Shown: positions 8,191 through 17,107 of the stretch, piece after piece | Layout: every line of letters starts with the position of its first letter | Numbering within the stretch: position 1 is the stretch's first letter | Assembly (NCBI RefSeq): GCF_000716875.1 | Contig: NZ_JNWQ01000016.1 | Coordinates: 1-64,000 of the forward strand | DNA: 64,000 nt | Source of the DNA: Streptomyces novaecaesareae | Lineage (GTDB): Bacteria; Actinomycetota; Actinomycetes; Streptomycetales; Streptomycetaceae | Direction of reading: 5' to 3' | Notes under the pieces: generated by a model | Told to the model about the DNA's origin: nothing | Database searches by the model: none | The model's input: only the letters and a program-made list of their open reading frames with translations | Program-made: the position numbers and the translations under genes

Positions 8191-9402
8191 GTGACCAGCG
8201 AACCCGATCAGGACCGGGGGCCCACGCTCGGTGAGGTGCTGGGCTCGTTCCGGCCGGCCGGTCCGCCCGGAGCCGAGGTCCGCCACCGGCGCCGGCAGCT
8301 GGCGGACTTCGTCCGGGCCGCCGAGCCGCGGGTCCACCGGGCGCCGGCGGCGGACCGCGAGCGGATGCGCCGGCTCCTGGGGTGGGACGACGAGTCGCTG
8401 CACCGGTTCGTCTCCTCCCCGATGGTCGTGCACACCTCGACCCACGCCAGCCTGAACGCCTACGCTCCGATGCTGACGTTCCCCTGGTACGCGCTGCGGC
8501 TGATCAGCCAGGCGACCGGCTCCGCCGACGGCGGTACCCACCTGCGCACGCTGCTGACGCACAACAACGTCACCGACCACCGCTGGAAGCCCAACTCCTG
8601 GTGGCGCTGCGACCGGCACGGCCGGCTGGTGCGCACCCAGGTGCTCAGCCAGCGGCCGCGGTTCCGGCACCAGATCCTGCTGACCCAGCCCGTCCCGGAG
8701 ATCACCGCGGACGACCTGGCCCCGACGGACACCGAGGCGCTCGAACTCGCCCGCCACGCCACCAACTTCGCCTACTTCGCGATGATCTACCGGATCTCGC
8801 TGGAACGGCAGCTCGGCCTGCACGTCCCGGGCGGAACCGTCGAGGTGCCCATCGACATGATGAACACCTTCTCGCTCACCACGGGCGACTACGACGGCTG
8901 GGTCGACACCCTCTACACCGGGGGCTACGGGCTGCGGGGCATCGGAGCGGACAACAAGCTGCAGGACCTGCCGCGCGAGAGCGCCGCCGCGCTGGCCCCG
9001 CCCGAGGCGCTGGACCTCCGCTCGACGCTCATCTGCCCCAACTACATGAACCTCGGCCACTCCTACCGGATGTCCGTGAGCGCGACCATCGGCGCCGACC
9101 GGATGACCGCGTACGAGGCGGAGATGGGCGAGGTCCTGTCCCGGTTCTTCAGGACGCTCGGCGAGGAGTTCGACCGCCCGCAGTTCCTGGGCGTCTCCCG
9201 CACCGAGATCGACCAGCTCGCACCACTGCCCGACCAGCTCGTGGCAGATCTCGCGGACCTGGGCGGCCAGCCGTCGTTCCCGCTGTACGCCGCGACCTAC
9301 GGGGAGCGCCTGGTGCCCGCGCTCGACGCGGCCCTGGAGCGCCCGGTGGGGACCGTCGCGACGATCAGCGCGCGCGGCGCGGCCGCCCGGGCACTCGCCT
9401 GA
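8191..9402 (+). CDS. Unrecognised 403-aa protein
   Basis: I do not recognise this family. The 403-aa protein is soluble, with no signal peptide or membrane segment, and rich in His, Tyr and Trp. Stretches that look conserved-like are VVHTSTHASLNAYAPML (about 78-94), LLTHNNVTDHRWKPNSWWR, the acidic TTGDYDGWVDTLYTGGYG and LICPNYMNLGHSYRMSVSAT. The GTG start follows a strong AGGAGG site. It is the first gene of a co-directional run that includes two bicupins, a tautomerase and an amidotransferase, which suggests a biosynthetic enzyme. The clustered His residues would suit a metalloenzyme, but this is only a guess. Confidence 0.7.
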   Translation: MTSEPDQDRGPTLGEVLGSFRPAGPPGAEVRHRRRQLADFVRAAEPRVHRAPAADRERMRRLLGWDDESLHRFVSSPMVVHTSTHASLNAYAPMLTFPWYALRLISQATGSADGGTHLRTLLTHNNVTDHRWKPNSWWRCDRHGRLVRTQVLSQRPRFRHQILLTQPVPEITADDLAPTDTEALELARHATNFAYFAMIYRISLERQLGLHVPGGTVEVPIDMMNTFSLTTGDYDGWVDTLYTGGYGLRGIGADNKLQDLPRESAAALAPPEALDLRSTLICPNYMNLGHSYRMSVSATIGADRMTAYEAEMGEVLSRFFRTLGEEFDRPQFLGVSRTEIDQLAPLPDQLVADLADLGGQPSFPLYAATYGERLVPALDAALERPVGTVATISARGAAARALA

Positions 9403-9468
9403 ACCCCGAAGCCACCGTCTGCCACTCATCGAGTACCCAACGAGTACCCATCGAGAGGAAGCACCGCA

Positions 9469-10266
9469 GTGACCAGTCTTGACCAGCACGGCGTCGTCAT
9501 CCGCCGCAGCGAGCTGAAGTACACCGAGGAGGACGGCTGCTGGGTGAGCCGCCCGGTCGGCCCGCACGTGGACGCCCGGTTCGTCTCCGTCGACATCGTG
9601 CGCATCCCGCGCGGTGCCAGCTGGAAGCCGGACGTCTACCGGCAGGAGGAGACCACCGCGATCGTGTTCGAGGGCACCGGCTCGGCCCAGGTGGGCGACG
9701 AGACCAGCCCGGTGATCAAGGGCTCCACCGCCTACGCCCCGACGGACCAGCAGCTCACCTTCACCGCCGAGAGCGACGAGCTGACCGTGTACTTCTGGCG
9801 GGCGGTCCTGCCCGAGGGCAGCCCCCGCGGGTCCGCCCCGACGTTCTTCAACACCGTCTACGACACCTCGAAGGGCATCCACAAGTTCGCCGGCACCGGC
9901 GAGATCGCGCCGGTGGACAACGAGCGGCGCGCGTACATGAACTTCCCGCACTGGCCCGGCAACGGCTGCGCCTACCTGTGCATCAACAGCGGCATGGGCG
10001 CGCCGGGCAACACCTTCAACATCCACGCCCACCCGGGTGCCGAGGACGCGCTGTTCGCACTGGAGGGAAGCGGACAGTTCTTCCTCGGCGACCAGTGGCT
10101 CGACATGGAGCCCGGCGACGGGGTCTTCGCCCGCGCGGGCGCCCTGCACGGCACCCGCAACCCCGACCGCCCGGGGGCTCCCGAGCTGTTCGTCTCCGTC
10201 GGCGGGCCGGTCCCGTACGACGCGGAGCTCTACCGCGCGGCGGGCCTGTCGCCCGAGCTCGTCTAG
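9469..10266 (+). CDS. Bicupin protein 1
   Basis: A 265-aa protein with two cupin barrels. The C-terminal barrel keeps a metal site: His186, His188, Glu192 (FNIHAHPGAED) and His227 (GALHGTR). The N-terminal barrel lacks the HxH pair (VYRQEETTA around 57-65), so only one site is probably catalytic. It is a paralogue of the bicupin at 10840: same length and the same four ligand positions. Bicupins act as isomerases (for example BacB in bacilysin biosynthesis) or dioxygenases; which applies here is not determined. Co-directional with the unrecognised gene 66 bp upstream. Confidence 0.85.
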   Translation: MTSLDQHGVVIRRSELKYTEEDGCWVSRPVGPHVDARFVSVDIVRIPRGASWKPDVYRQEETTAIVFEGTGSAQVGDETSPVIKGSTAYAPTDQQLTFTAESDELTVYFWRAVLPEGSPRGSAPTFFNTVYDTSKGIHKFAGTGEIAPVDNERRAYMNFPHWPGNGCAYLCINSGMGAPGNTFNIHAHPGAEDALFALEGSGQFFLGDQWLDMEPGDGVFARAGALHGTRNPDRPGAPELFVSVGGPVPYDAELYRAAGLSPELV

Positions 10267-10303
10267 GTCCCGTGCCACCCGCGGGCCGGGGCGCGTCTCC
10301 CCT

Positions 10304-10477
10304 AGGGCCCGTCTTCAAACCCCCGCCTGCGCGGCGACGCCGGGGCACGCGCCTCGCCGCGTTGTCGTCGGTCGCCGATGCTCCGCATGGACTCCCTCCT
10401 CCGCCTTGCGATGCACGCACCCCAACGCCGCCACGCCCGCCCTTCGGGCGGACGACGGGGGTTTGAAGACGGGCCCT
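10304..10477. mobile_element. MITE-like element with 22-bp terminal inverted repeats
   Basis: A 174-bp segment is bounded by perfect 22-bp inverted repeats (10304-10325 and 10456-10477, outer ends AGGGCCCGTCTTC and its complement). The interior has no plausible gene. It lies between bicupin 1 and the tautomerase. No clear target duplication flanks it. It resembles short non-autonomous elements scattered between Streptomyces genes; the alternative is a large terminator-like hairpin. Confidence 0.6.
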
Positions 10478-10606
10478 GGCCCCGGCCCGCCCGGGTGGCG
10501 GCCCGTCAGCCGGGCCAGGGAGCCGGAGGACCAGAGGGCCGGAAGACCAGCGAGCCGGCACACCAGAGAGTCAGCGAACCAGAGAGCCAGAGAGAAGGTG
10601 CGTCCG
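10478..10606 (+). other. Purine-rich leader before the tautomerase
   Basis: The 129 bp before the tautomerase start become strongly GA-rich with imperfect repeats of AGCGAGCC / AGAGAGCC-type units (about 10520-10596). AGAGAAGG near 10591-10598 can serve as the ribosome-binding site. No other gene is visible here. It looks like slippage-derived low-complexity sequence. Confidence 0.55.
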
Positions 10607-10792
10607 ATGCCAGTGGTCACCGTGGACTGGTGGAGCGGCAGCAAGCAGGAGAGCCGGCGCGAACTCGTCGAGGAGGTCACCGCGACCGTGTCCAGGATCG
10701 CCGGCTGCCCGCAGGACGCGGTCACCGTGATCATCCGCGACGTGGAGCAGAGCCATTGGGGCAAGGGCGGCCGACTCGCCTCGGACAACTGA
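10607..10792 (+). CDS. 4-oxalocrotonate tautomerase-family protein
   Basis: A 61-aa protein of exactly the usual 4-OT subunit size. Pro follows the initiator Met (MPVVTVDWW), giving the catalytic N-terminal proline. The central VTVIIRDVEQ and the C-terminal HWGKGGRLAS match the 4-OT pattern HFGxGGxxA. It would catalyse a keto-enol or 1,3-proton shift on an unsaturated acid. It sits between two paralogous bicupins, so the three may process one intermediate in succession. A second 4-OT-like gene lies at 57911. Confidence 0.88.
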   Translation: MPVVTVDWWSGSKQESRRELVEEVTATVSRIAGCPQDAVTVIIRDVEQSHWGKGGRLASDN

Positions 10793-10839
10793 CAGTTCAA
10801 CGTGACGCACGGCAACCGCCGGAGCGTCGGGAAGGCACA

Positions 10840-11637
10840 ATGATGGCCGTTTTTGAACAGGTCGGCGCGATCGTCCGAGCGGCGGACCTCACCTTCCGCC
10901 CGGAGGCCGGGTGCTCGGTGGCGACCGCGGTCGGCCCGGACCTGGGCGCGAGCATCATCCGGCTCGACGTCGTCCGGGTCCCCGCGGGCGGACGGTGGGA
11001 GCCGCCGGAGTCGGCGGACGAGGAGAACGTCGTCGTCGTGTTCGCCGGGTCCGGCGAGGCGTGCTCCGGCGAAGCCCGGGCGCGGGTGGCCAGGGCCGAC
11101 GCGGTCTACGCCCCCACGGGCGAGCGGTACGCCCTCGCCGCGGCGGACACCGACGGTCTGACCGCCTACGTCTGGCGCACCCGCCTGCTGCCCGGCCGCT
11201 CGCACGGGTCGCAGCCCGCCCGCTTCAGCAACCTGTGGCGCACGGACACCCAGCTCCGGGGTTTCGGCGGCACCGGGCAGGTGGCCGCCTCCGACCGGAC
11301 CGCGACGATGAACTTCCTGTTCTGGCCGGGCACCGGAACCCCCCAACTGTGCCTCCACTGCGGAGTGATGCAGCCCGGCGAGTACTTCAACGTGCACGTC
11401 CACCCCGAGAGCGAGGAGGCGTTCATCGCCTTCGAAGGGGAGGGGCAGATGTACCTGGCCGACCGCTGGATCGACGTCTCGCCCGGTGACGCGCTGTTCG
11501 CGCCGCCCGGCGTCCCGCACGGCACCCGGCACGACAACGAGGACCCGGCGGCCGCCCGCTTCGCCACCTGCGGCGGCCCGACCCCCTTCGACCCGGTCCT
11601 CTACCAGCGCGCCGGCGTCCCGGCGCAGGTGAGGTGA
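10840..11637 (+). CDS. Bicupin protein 2
   Basis: A 265-aa two-barrel cupin, paralogous to the protein at 9469. The C-terminal site is again His186, His188, Glu192 (FNVHVHPESEE) and His227 (GVPHGTR). The N-terminal barrel again lacks HxH. ATG 10840 is used; a second ATG follows directly at 10843, and GGAAGGC lies just upstream. It ends seven bases before asnB. Keeping two such copies implies either two successive related reactions or a heteromer. Confidence 0.85.
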   Translation: MMAVFEQVGAIVRAADLTFRPEAGCSVATAVGPDLGASIIRLDVVRVPAGGRWEPPESADEENVVVVFAGSGEACSGEARARVARADAVYAPTGERYALAAADTDGLTAYVWRTRLLPGRSHGSQPARFSNLWRTDTQLRGFGGTGQVAASDRTATMNFLFWPGTGTPQLCLHCGVMQPGEYFNVHVHPESEEAFIAFEGEGQMYLADRWIDVSPGDALFAPPGVPHGTRHDNEDPAAARFATCGGPTPFDPVLYQRAGVPAQVR

Positions 11638-11644
11638 GGCGCCC

Positions 11645-13474
11645 ATGTGCAGGATCTTCGGACACTTCGACGCCCAGGCCACCCCGCACGAGCTGAGGAC
11701 CGTCTCCGCCGTCCAACGCCACGGCGGGCCGGACAGCCAGGCCCTGGCGGTCGGCCGCGGCTGGGCGCTGGGCATCAACCGGCTGGCCATCATGGACCTG
11801 GCCGGCGGCCGGCAGCCGTACCGCCTCGGCGAGCACATCACCGTGGTGTTCAACGGCGAGATCTACAACCACGCCGAGCTGCGCCGACGACTGGTGGCCC
11901 GCGGCCACCGGATCGACGACGACTGCGACGGCTCCGTGCTGCCCGCGCTCTACGCCGAGTACGGTCCGGCCTTCACCGACCACCTCGACGGCATGTACGC
12001 CATCGCCGTGATGGACCTGCGCCAGGAGCCGACGCTCGTCCTGGCCACCGACGACCTGGGCATGAAGCCCCTCTACTACCAGTGGGACGCGTACCGCAGG
12101 CAGCTGCACTTCTCCTCCGAACTGCCGGCGCTGCTCTCCTTCCGCGACGTGCGGGCCGCCGTCTGGGAGCCCGGCCTCGACGAGTACCTGTCGACGAAGA
12201 CCCCGTTCGGCGAGCAGACGATGTTCGACGGGATCCAGGTGCTGCCGCCGGCGGCCACCGTCCAGGTCAACCGCTCGGGCGGGCTGCGGATCCACCGGCG
12301 GGCCGTCCTGCCGGCTCCGGAGCCCGACACCGACCCGACGGCCGCCGCCGACCGCGTGCGCGCCCTGCTGCGCGAGGAGACGCACCGGCTGCTGCTCGCC
12401 GACGTCCCGGTGGCGGCGATCACCAGCGGCGGGCTTGACTCCAGCCTGGTCTCGGCCCTGGCCGCCGAGGCGGCCGACGCCCTGCACAGCTTCAACATCG
12501 CCTACACCGGCCGGTGGCCGAGCGACGAGCGGCACTTCGCCCGCGAGGTCGCGGAACGCAACGGGACCCGCCACCACCAGGTGGAGATCGACCCGGAGAG
12601 CTTCCCCGACCTGCTGCCCGACGTGGTCTGGCACCTCGGCCAGCCCAATGCCGACCCGATCACGCTCAGCACCTACGCGCTGTTCGCCGCGGTGCGCGAC
12701 GCGGGCTTCACCGTGGCGCTCACCGGCGACGCCGCCGACGAACTCTTCGGCGGGTACGACCGGATCCGCACGGCCGTGGAGACCCCGGACGGCGAGGACT
12801 GGATCACCGGGTACGTCGACGCCCTCGCGGCGGTGCCGGCCGCGCTGCGCACGGAGCTGTACACCGCGGAGTACCGCCACTACGTCGCTGCCCGGGGGCC
12901 GGCCTCCGAGCGCATCGCCGGTGAACTGGCCGCCTCGGCCGGCGGCCGGATGGAGACCCTGACCGCCTTCGAGGTCGGTCAGCGGCTGCCCGCCTACCAC
13001 CTGCGGCGGGTCGACCACCTCAGCATGTCCGCCTCCGTGGAGGTGCGGCTGCCGTTCTGCCAGCCGTCGGTCCAGCGGTACGCCCGATCGCTCCCGTCGG
13101 GCCTGAAGATCGCTCCGGGCCGGGGCAAGGAGGTGCTGTACCGCGCCGCCGACGGGCTGCTCCCCAGGTCGGTGCTCGAACGGCCGAAGCAGCCGTTCAC
13201 CCTGCCGATCACCGCCATGATCGCGCCCGGAGGGGCCCTCCACGGCTTCGCCCGGGACGTCCTCTCGCCGGCCGCCCTGCACCGCCACGGACTGGTCGAA
13301 CCGGCCCGGGTGGACCGGCTGTTCGACGAGCAGGCCACCCGGCCGTCGGACCGGTCCGCGCTGGCGCTGTGGTCGCTGATGATCCACCAGCTGTGGATCG
13401 AGCAGTTCTGCGCCGCCCCCGGCCGGAAGGCGGACGAAGCGCCCGCCCTCCCCGGCGACGGGACGGCCGCGTGA
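11645..13474 (+). CDS. asnB: Asparagine synthase-type glutamine amidotransferase
   Basis: A 609-aa class II amidotransferase. The N-terminal glutaminase has Cys2 (MCRIFGHFD, nucleophile after Met removal), RHGGPDS and NGEIYNH; the synthetase domain has the PP-loop SGGLDSS at 261-267. It adenylates a carboxylate and converts it to an amide with ammonia from glutamine. Next to a PrpF isomerase, tautomerase and cyclic amidohydrolase it probably acts on a dedicated pathway acid rather than aspartate; housekeeping AsnB genes are rarely placed like this. The stop overlaps the next GTG by four bases. Confidence 0.88.
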   Translation: MCRIFGHFDAQATPHELRTVSAVQRHGGPDSQALAVGRGWALGINRLAIMDLAGGRQPYRLGEHITVVFNGEIYNHAELRRRLVARGHRIDDDCDGSVLPALYAEYGPAFTDHLDGMYAIAVMDLRQEPTLVLATDDLGMKPLYYQWDAYRRQLHFSSELPALLSFRDVRAAVWEPGLDEYLSTKTPFGEQTMFDGIQVLPPAATVQVNRSGGLRIHRRAVLPAPEPDTDPTAAADRVRALLREETHRLLLADVPVAAITSGGLDSSLVSALAAEAADALHSFNIAYTGRWPSDERHFAREVAERNGTRHHQVEIDPESFPDLLPDVVWHLGQPNADPITLSTYALFAAVRDAGFTVALTGDAADELFGGYDRIRTAVETPDGEDWITGYVDALAAVPAALRTELYTAEYRHYVAARGPASERIAGELAASAGGRMETLTAFEVGQRLPAYHLRRVDHLSMSASVEVRLPFCQPSVQRYARSLPSGLKIAPGRGKEVLYRAADGLLPRSVLERPKQPFTLPITAMIAPGGALHGFARDVLSPAALHRHGLVEPARVDRLFDEQATRPSDRSALALWSLMIHQLWIEQFCAAPGRKADEAPALPGDGTAA

Positions 13475-14508
13475 TCGCGTACATCTCCCAGGCGGACGGC
13501 GCGCCGTGTCCGACCCTGGTGCTCGACGCCGCCGACCTGCCCGCGGCCGAACCCGAACTGCGGGCGGTGCTCACCGAGGCGCGGGAGTGGCTGGTGGAGA
13601 CGGGGCACGCCGACGTGCTCAAGATCGCCATCGTGGCGCAGTCCCCGCATCCGCTGTTCGACCTGGACTACCGCTTCGTGCAGTGCCTGCCGGACCGGCT
13701 CGACGCGTTCGACTTCCAGGGCAGCTGCGGCCATTCGATCCTCGCCAGCCTGGTCGTCGCCAACGCCCGCCGGTGGCTGCCGCGCCCGGCGCCGGGCGAC
13801 CGGGTCCGGCTGCGGATCCTCAACAACGGGGACCAGATCGTCTGCGAGGTCGACGAGTCGCGGCGCCACGGCGGCAGCTTCACCATGTACTTCGTCCAGC
13901 CGCCGGGGAAGAGCACGAGCCGGGTCCTGATGACCGGCCGCCCGGTCGACCGGCTGACGACCCCCGCCGGCGCGTACGAGGCCTCCCTGGTGTCCCTCGG
14001 CAACCCCTACGTCTTCGTCGACGCGAAGGAGCTGGGGATCGGATCGCAGCGCGAGCTGTTCGAGGCGGGCGACGAGGTGTTCGACGAGATGCTGCGGATC
14101 CGCCGTTCGGCCTCGGCCCTGCTGGGCCTGCCGGACACCAGCGTGTTCCCCAAGATCGCGATGGTGGCGGCCTACAGCCCCGGCCTGCTGAGCGCCCGGG
14201 CCATCAGCGTGCCGCGCTGGCACCCGACGCTGGCCCTGACCGGGATCACCTGCCTGGCCGCCGCGGCGACCGCGGCCGGCACGGTGCCGGCCCGGCTCTA
14301 CGAGGAGACCGGGGGCCGCCCGCCGCAGGTCGAGATCGCCACGCCCGGAGGCCGCGCCAGCGCGACCTCCAGGGTCGAGGAATCCACGCAGGGGACGGTC
14401 CTGCAGTGGGTGAGCGTGAGCCGGAAACAGGCTCAGATCCGGTCCGGCCCACTGGAGATCGCGCCGGCCGTGACCATGACGAGGAGACTGAACGGTGCCC
14501 TTCACTGA
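13471..14508 (+). CDS. PrpF-family isomerase (2-methylaconitate isomerase-like)
   Basis: A 345-aa protein with the diaminopimelate epimerase fold of the PrpF family. The visible catalytic motif is QGSCGHSILAS with Cys86. PrpF shifts the double bond of 2-methyl-trans-aconitate to the cis form, so an analogous proton transfer on an unsaturated di- or tricarboxylate is likely. GTG 13471 overlaps the asnB stop. No methylcitrate-cycle genes are nearby, so a role in propionate catabolism is unlikely. Confidence 0.78.
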   Translation: MIAYISQADGAPCPTLVLDAADLPAAEPELRAVLTEAREWLVETGHADVLKIAIVAQSPHPLFDLDYRFVQCLPDRLDAFDFQGSCGHSILASLVVANARRWLPRPAPGDRVRLRILNNGDQIVCEVDESRRHGGSFTMYFVQPPGKSTSRVLMTGRPVDRLTTPAGAYEASLVSLGNPYVFVDAKELGIGSQRELFEAGDEVFDEMLRIRRSASALLGLPDTSVFPKIAMVAAYSPGLLSARAISVPRWHPTLALTGITCLAAAATAAGTVPARLYEETGGRPPQVEIATPGGRASATSRVEESTQGTVLQWVSVSRKQAQIRSGPLEIAPAVTMTRRLNGALH

Positions 14509-15634
14509 AGCCATGTCCCGACCCGACGGCCGCGAGGCGCTGGCTGAACGGTACGCGCCGCTGTACCGGACCCTGGAGGCCGAGGCGGCCGCCGCGGACA
14601 CCGCCGGCGAACTGCCCGGGCGGGTGCTCGACGCGCTGCGCTCGTCGGGGATCCTCGGCGCGGCCATCCCGCGCGAGTACGGCGGTCAGGGCGGTGACGC
14701 CGTCCTGACCAACCGGCTGATCGAGCAGGTGGCCGGCCTCGATCCCTCCGTCTCGATCATCCTGTTCCAGCACTTCGCGGTCAGCGCCCGGATCGCCGAG
14801 TGGGGGACGCCGGCCCAGCGCGCGTACTACCTGCCCCGGCTCGCCGACGGCTCGTGGCTCGCCGCCTCCGCGTGGAGCGAGAGCGGCGCCGGCGCGGACA
14901 AGCGCAACATCGCGACCAAGGCCGTCCGGGTCGCGGACGGCTGGGTCCTCGACGGCGCCAAGGCCTTCACCACCGGCGCGGGCCTGGCACAGGTGTACCT
15001 GATCCTCGCCCAGTCCTCGGAGCCGGGTGCCGGAGACCTGGTGTACGGCAGCGACGGGCAGAGCTTCTACCTCGTCGAGGCCGACACTCCGGGACTGGTC
15101 GCGGACACCAGCCTGGACCTGGTCGGCATGCGCGCCTCCGCGACGGGCTTCGTCGAGCTGCGCGGCTGCGCGGTGCCGGAGAGCGCCCTGCTCGGCCCGG
15201 TCGGGAAGGCGGCGACGATCATCGCCGGCGTGCGCGAGTCGGGAGCCACCCTGGGAGCCGTGGCGGTCGGCATCGCCGACGCGGTCTACCGGATGGCGCT
15301 CGCCAAGGCCCGTCAACAGCGGCTGACGAACGAGCAGTTGACCCGGCACCGGCTGTCCGACCTGTCCGCCCAGGTGGAGAGCGCCCGGGCGATCGTCGAG
15401 GCGGCGGGCCGGCGGGAGGGGCCGAACCCCGGCCTCACCACGCTGCGCAGCAAGGTGGTGGCCTCGACCCTGGCCGAGGAGATCTGCCTGCAGGTGCAGC
15501 GCTACCTCGGCAGCGCCGGCTTCATCGCGGGCCACCCGGTCAACCGGCTGGCCCGGGACGTCCGGGCCGTCTGCCTGATGGGCCCGACCAACGACCTCTG
15601 CCGTCAGTTGATCTCCGTGGAGCAGCCGTCATGA
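14495..15634 (+). CDS. Acyl-CoA dehydrogenase-family flavoprotein
   Basis: A 379-aa protein with the ACAD layout: an N-terminal helical region with AIPREYGGQGGD, the ASAWSESGAGADKRNIATKA flavin-loop region, and a C-terminal helical domain with RYLGSAGFIAGHPVNRLARDVR. It would introduce an alpha,beta double bond or oxidise a carrier-bound acid. GTG 14495, preceded by GAGGAG, overlaps the end of the isomerase gene by 14 bases; ATG 14513 is the alternative start. The stop overlaps the following ATG. Confidence 0.85.
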   Translation: MPFTEAMSRPDGREALAERYAPLYRTLEAEAAAADTAGELPGRVLDALRSSGILGAAIPREYGGQGGDAVLTNRLIEQVAGLDPSVSIILFQHFAVSARIAEWGTPAQRAYYLPRLADGSWLAASAWSESGAGADKRNIATKAVRVADGWVLDGAKAFTTGAGLAQVYLILAQSSEPGAGDLVYGSDGQSFYLVEADTPGLVADTSLDLVGMRASATGFVELRGCAVPESALLGPVGKAATIIAGVRESGATLGAVAVGIADAVYRMALAKARQQRLTNEQLTRHRLSDLSAQVESARAIVEAAGRREGPNPGLTTLRSKVVASTLAEEICLQVQRYLGSAGFIAGHPVNRLARDVRAVCLMGPTNDLCRQLISVEQPS

Positions 15635-17010
15635 CCGAACACGAAGTCCCGTACGACCTGGTGATCCGCGGCGGCCGGCTGGTCACCCCCGAAGGGGTCC
15701 GGCCCGGTACGGTCGCGGTGCGGGGCGGCAGGATCAGCGCGCTGCTGCCGCAGGACGCCCGGGTCACCGCCACCGAGACCATCGACGCGGCCGGCCGCCA
15801 CGTGCTGCCCGGGGTGATCGACTCCCACGTCCACTTCCGCACCCCCGGGCTGACCCACAAGGAGGACTGGGCACACGGCAGCAGGGCCGCGGCCGCGGGC
15901 GGCGTCACGACCGTGATCGACATGCCCAACACCCAGCCGCCGACGCACGACGCGAAGGACGCGTGGGCCAAGGCGGCGCTCATCGAGGGGCAGTCCCTGG
16001 TGGACTACCGCTTCCACCTGGGCGTCGGCACGGACACCGTGGACGCCCTCGCCGATCTCGATCCGCGGGTGGCGACCTCCGTCAAGGTGTTCATGGCCGG
16101 CCACCACACCGCGCCGCACGTCATCCACGACCCGGCGGTGCTCGCCAGGATCTTCTCGATCGCGGCCGACCGCGGGCTGCGGGTGGTCCTGCACGCGGAG
16201 GACGGGGGACTGTTCGACCTCCTCGACGGCTACCTCCCCAGCCCCACCAGCTACCGCGCGTACGAGCCCGCGCGCCCGCGCACCGGCGGGATCGTCGCCG
16301 TCGCACGGGTCATCGAACTGGTCCGCGAGTACGGCACCGCGGCCCACATCCTGCACACCTCCTCGGCGGAGGAGTGCGACCTGCTGATGGCCGCCCGGGA
16401 GGCCGGCCTGCCGGTCACCTTCGAGGCCACGCCGCACCACCTGTCCTTCACCCGCAACGACATCACGCGCCTCGGCGCCCGCATCCGGCTCAGCCCCGCC
16501 ATCCGCGAGGAGCGCGACCGGGAACGGCTGTGGGAGGCGCTCATCCAGGACGGACTCGCGACCCTGGGCAGCGACCACGCCCCGCACACCGTCGAGGAGA
16601 AGACCAGGCCGCCGGCGGACGCGCCGCCGGGACTGCCCGGCGTGCAGGAACTGCTGCCCGCCGTCTTCACCGGGATGCGGCAGCGCTGGCCGGACCGCCC
16701 GGTCGACGAACTGCTGTCCCAGCTGACCCGGCTGGCCGCCGGGCGCCCGGCCGAGCTGTTCGGCCTGGGGCGCAGCAAGGGCCGGATCGAGGTCGGGTAC
16801 GACGCCGACCTCGTCGTCTTCGACGCCGACGCGACCTGGTTCATGACGGCCGACGACGTGCAGTCCAAGTGCGGCTGGTCGGCGTACGAGGGGGCGACCC
16901 TGGTCGGGCGCCCGGAGACGACGGTGCGGCGCGGGGAGGTCATCTGGGACCGGCGCACGGGCGAGTTCGGCAGCCCCGACGGCCGGTGGCTGACGGGCGA
17001 CGGACAGTAG
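15631..17010 (+). CDS. Dihydroorotase/hydantoinase-type cyclic amidohydrolase
   Basis: A 459-aa amidohydrolase with a complete two-metal site: His66 and His68 (DSHVHFRTPG), Lys152 for carboxylation (VKVFMAG), His188, His242 (ILHTSSAE) and Asp315 (LGSDHAPHT). Enzymes of this group open or close cyclic amides and imides (dihydroorotate, hydantoin, allantoin). The housekeeping pyrimidine operon is not around it. Following AsnB it could close an amide onto a carboxylate to form a ring; this is inference. It ends the co-directional run and is followed by a very strong terminator. Confidence 0.87.
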   Translation: MTEHEVPYDLVIRGGRLVTPEGVRPGTVAVRGGRISALLPQDARVTATETIDAAGRHVLPGVIDSHVHFRTPGLTHKEDWAHGSRAAAAGGVTTVIDMPNTQPPTHDAKDAWAKAALIEGQSLVDYRFHLGVGTDTVDALADLDPRVATSVKVFMAGHHTAPHVIHDPAVLARIFSIAADRGLRVVLHAEDGGLFDLLDGYLPSPTSYRAYEPARPRTGGIVAVARVIELVREYGTAAHILHTSSAEECDLLMAAREAGLPVTFEATPHHLSFTRNDITRLGARIRLSPAIREERDRERLWEALIQDGLATLGSDHAPHTVEEKTRPPADAPPGLPGVQELLPAVFTGMRQRWPDRPVDELLSQLTRLAAGRPAELFGLGRSKGRIEVGYDADLVVFDADATWFMTADDVQSKCGWSAYEGATLVGRPETTVRRGEVIWDRRTGEFGSPDGRWLTGDGQ

Positions 17011-17031
17011 ACCCGGTCGACGCGTGACCAC

Positions 17032-17068
17032 CGCTCCGGGCGGGCAACCCGGTTGCCCGCCCGGAGCG
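17032..17068. terminator. Strong bidirectional terminator
   Basis: A perfect 17-bp stem (17032-17048 with 17052-17068) and a 3-base loop lie between the convergent cyclic amidohydrolase (+) and MaoC (-) genes. It marks a clear boundary between two loci. Confidence 0.88.
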
Positions 17069-17107
17069 CGTCCGGGCTGATCCCGGTCAGCGACAACGCC
17101 GCTTCGG

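Noticed and set aside
7906..10278. 790-codon minus-strand frame opposite the unknown gene and bicupin 1
   Set aside because: The plus strand has ribosome-binding sites and cupin motifs; this frame is repetitive Arg/Gly/Val sequence and crosses the divergent promoter.
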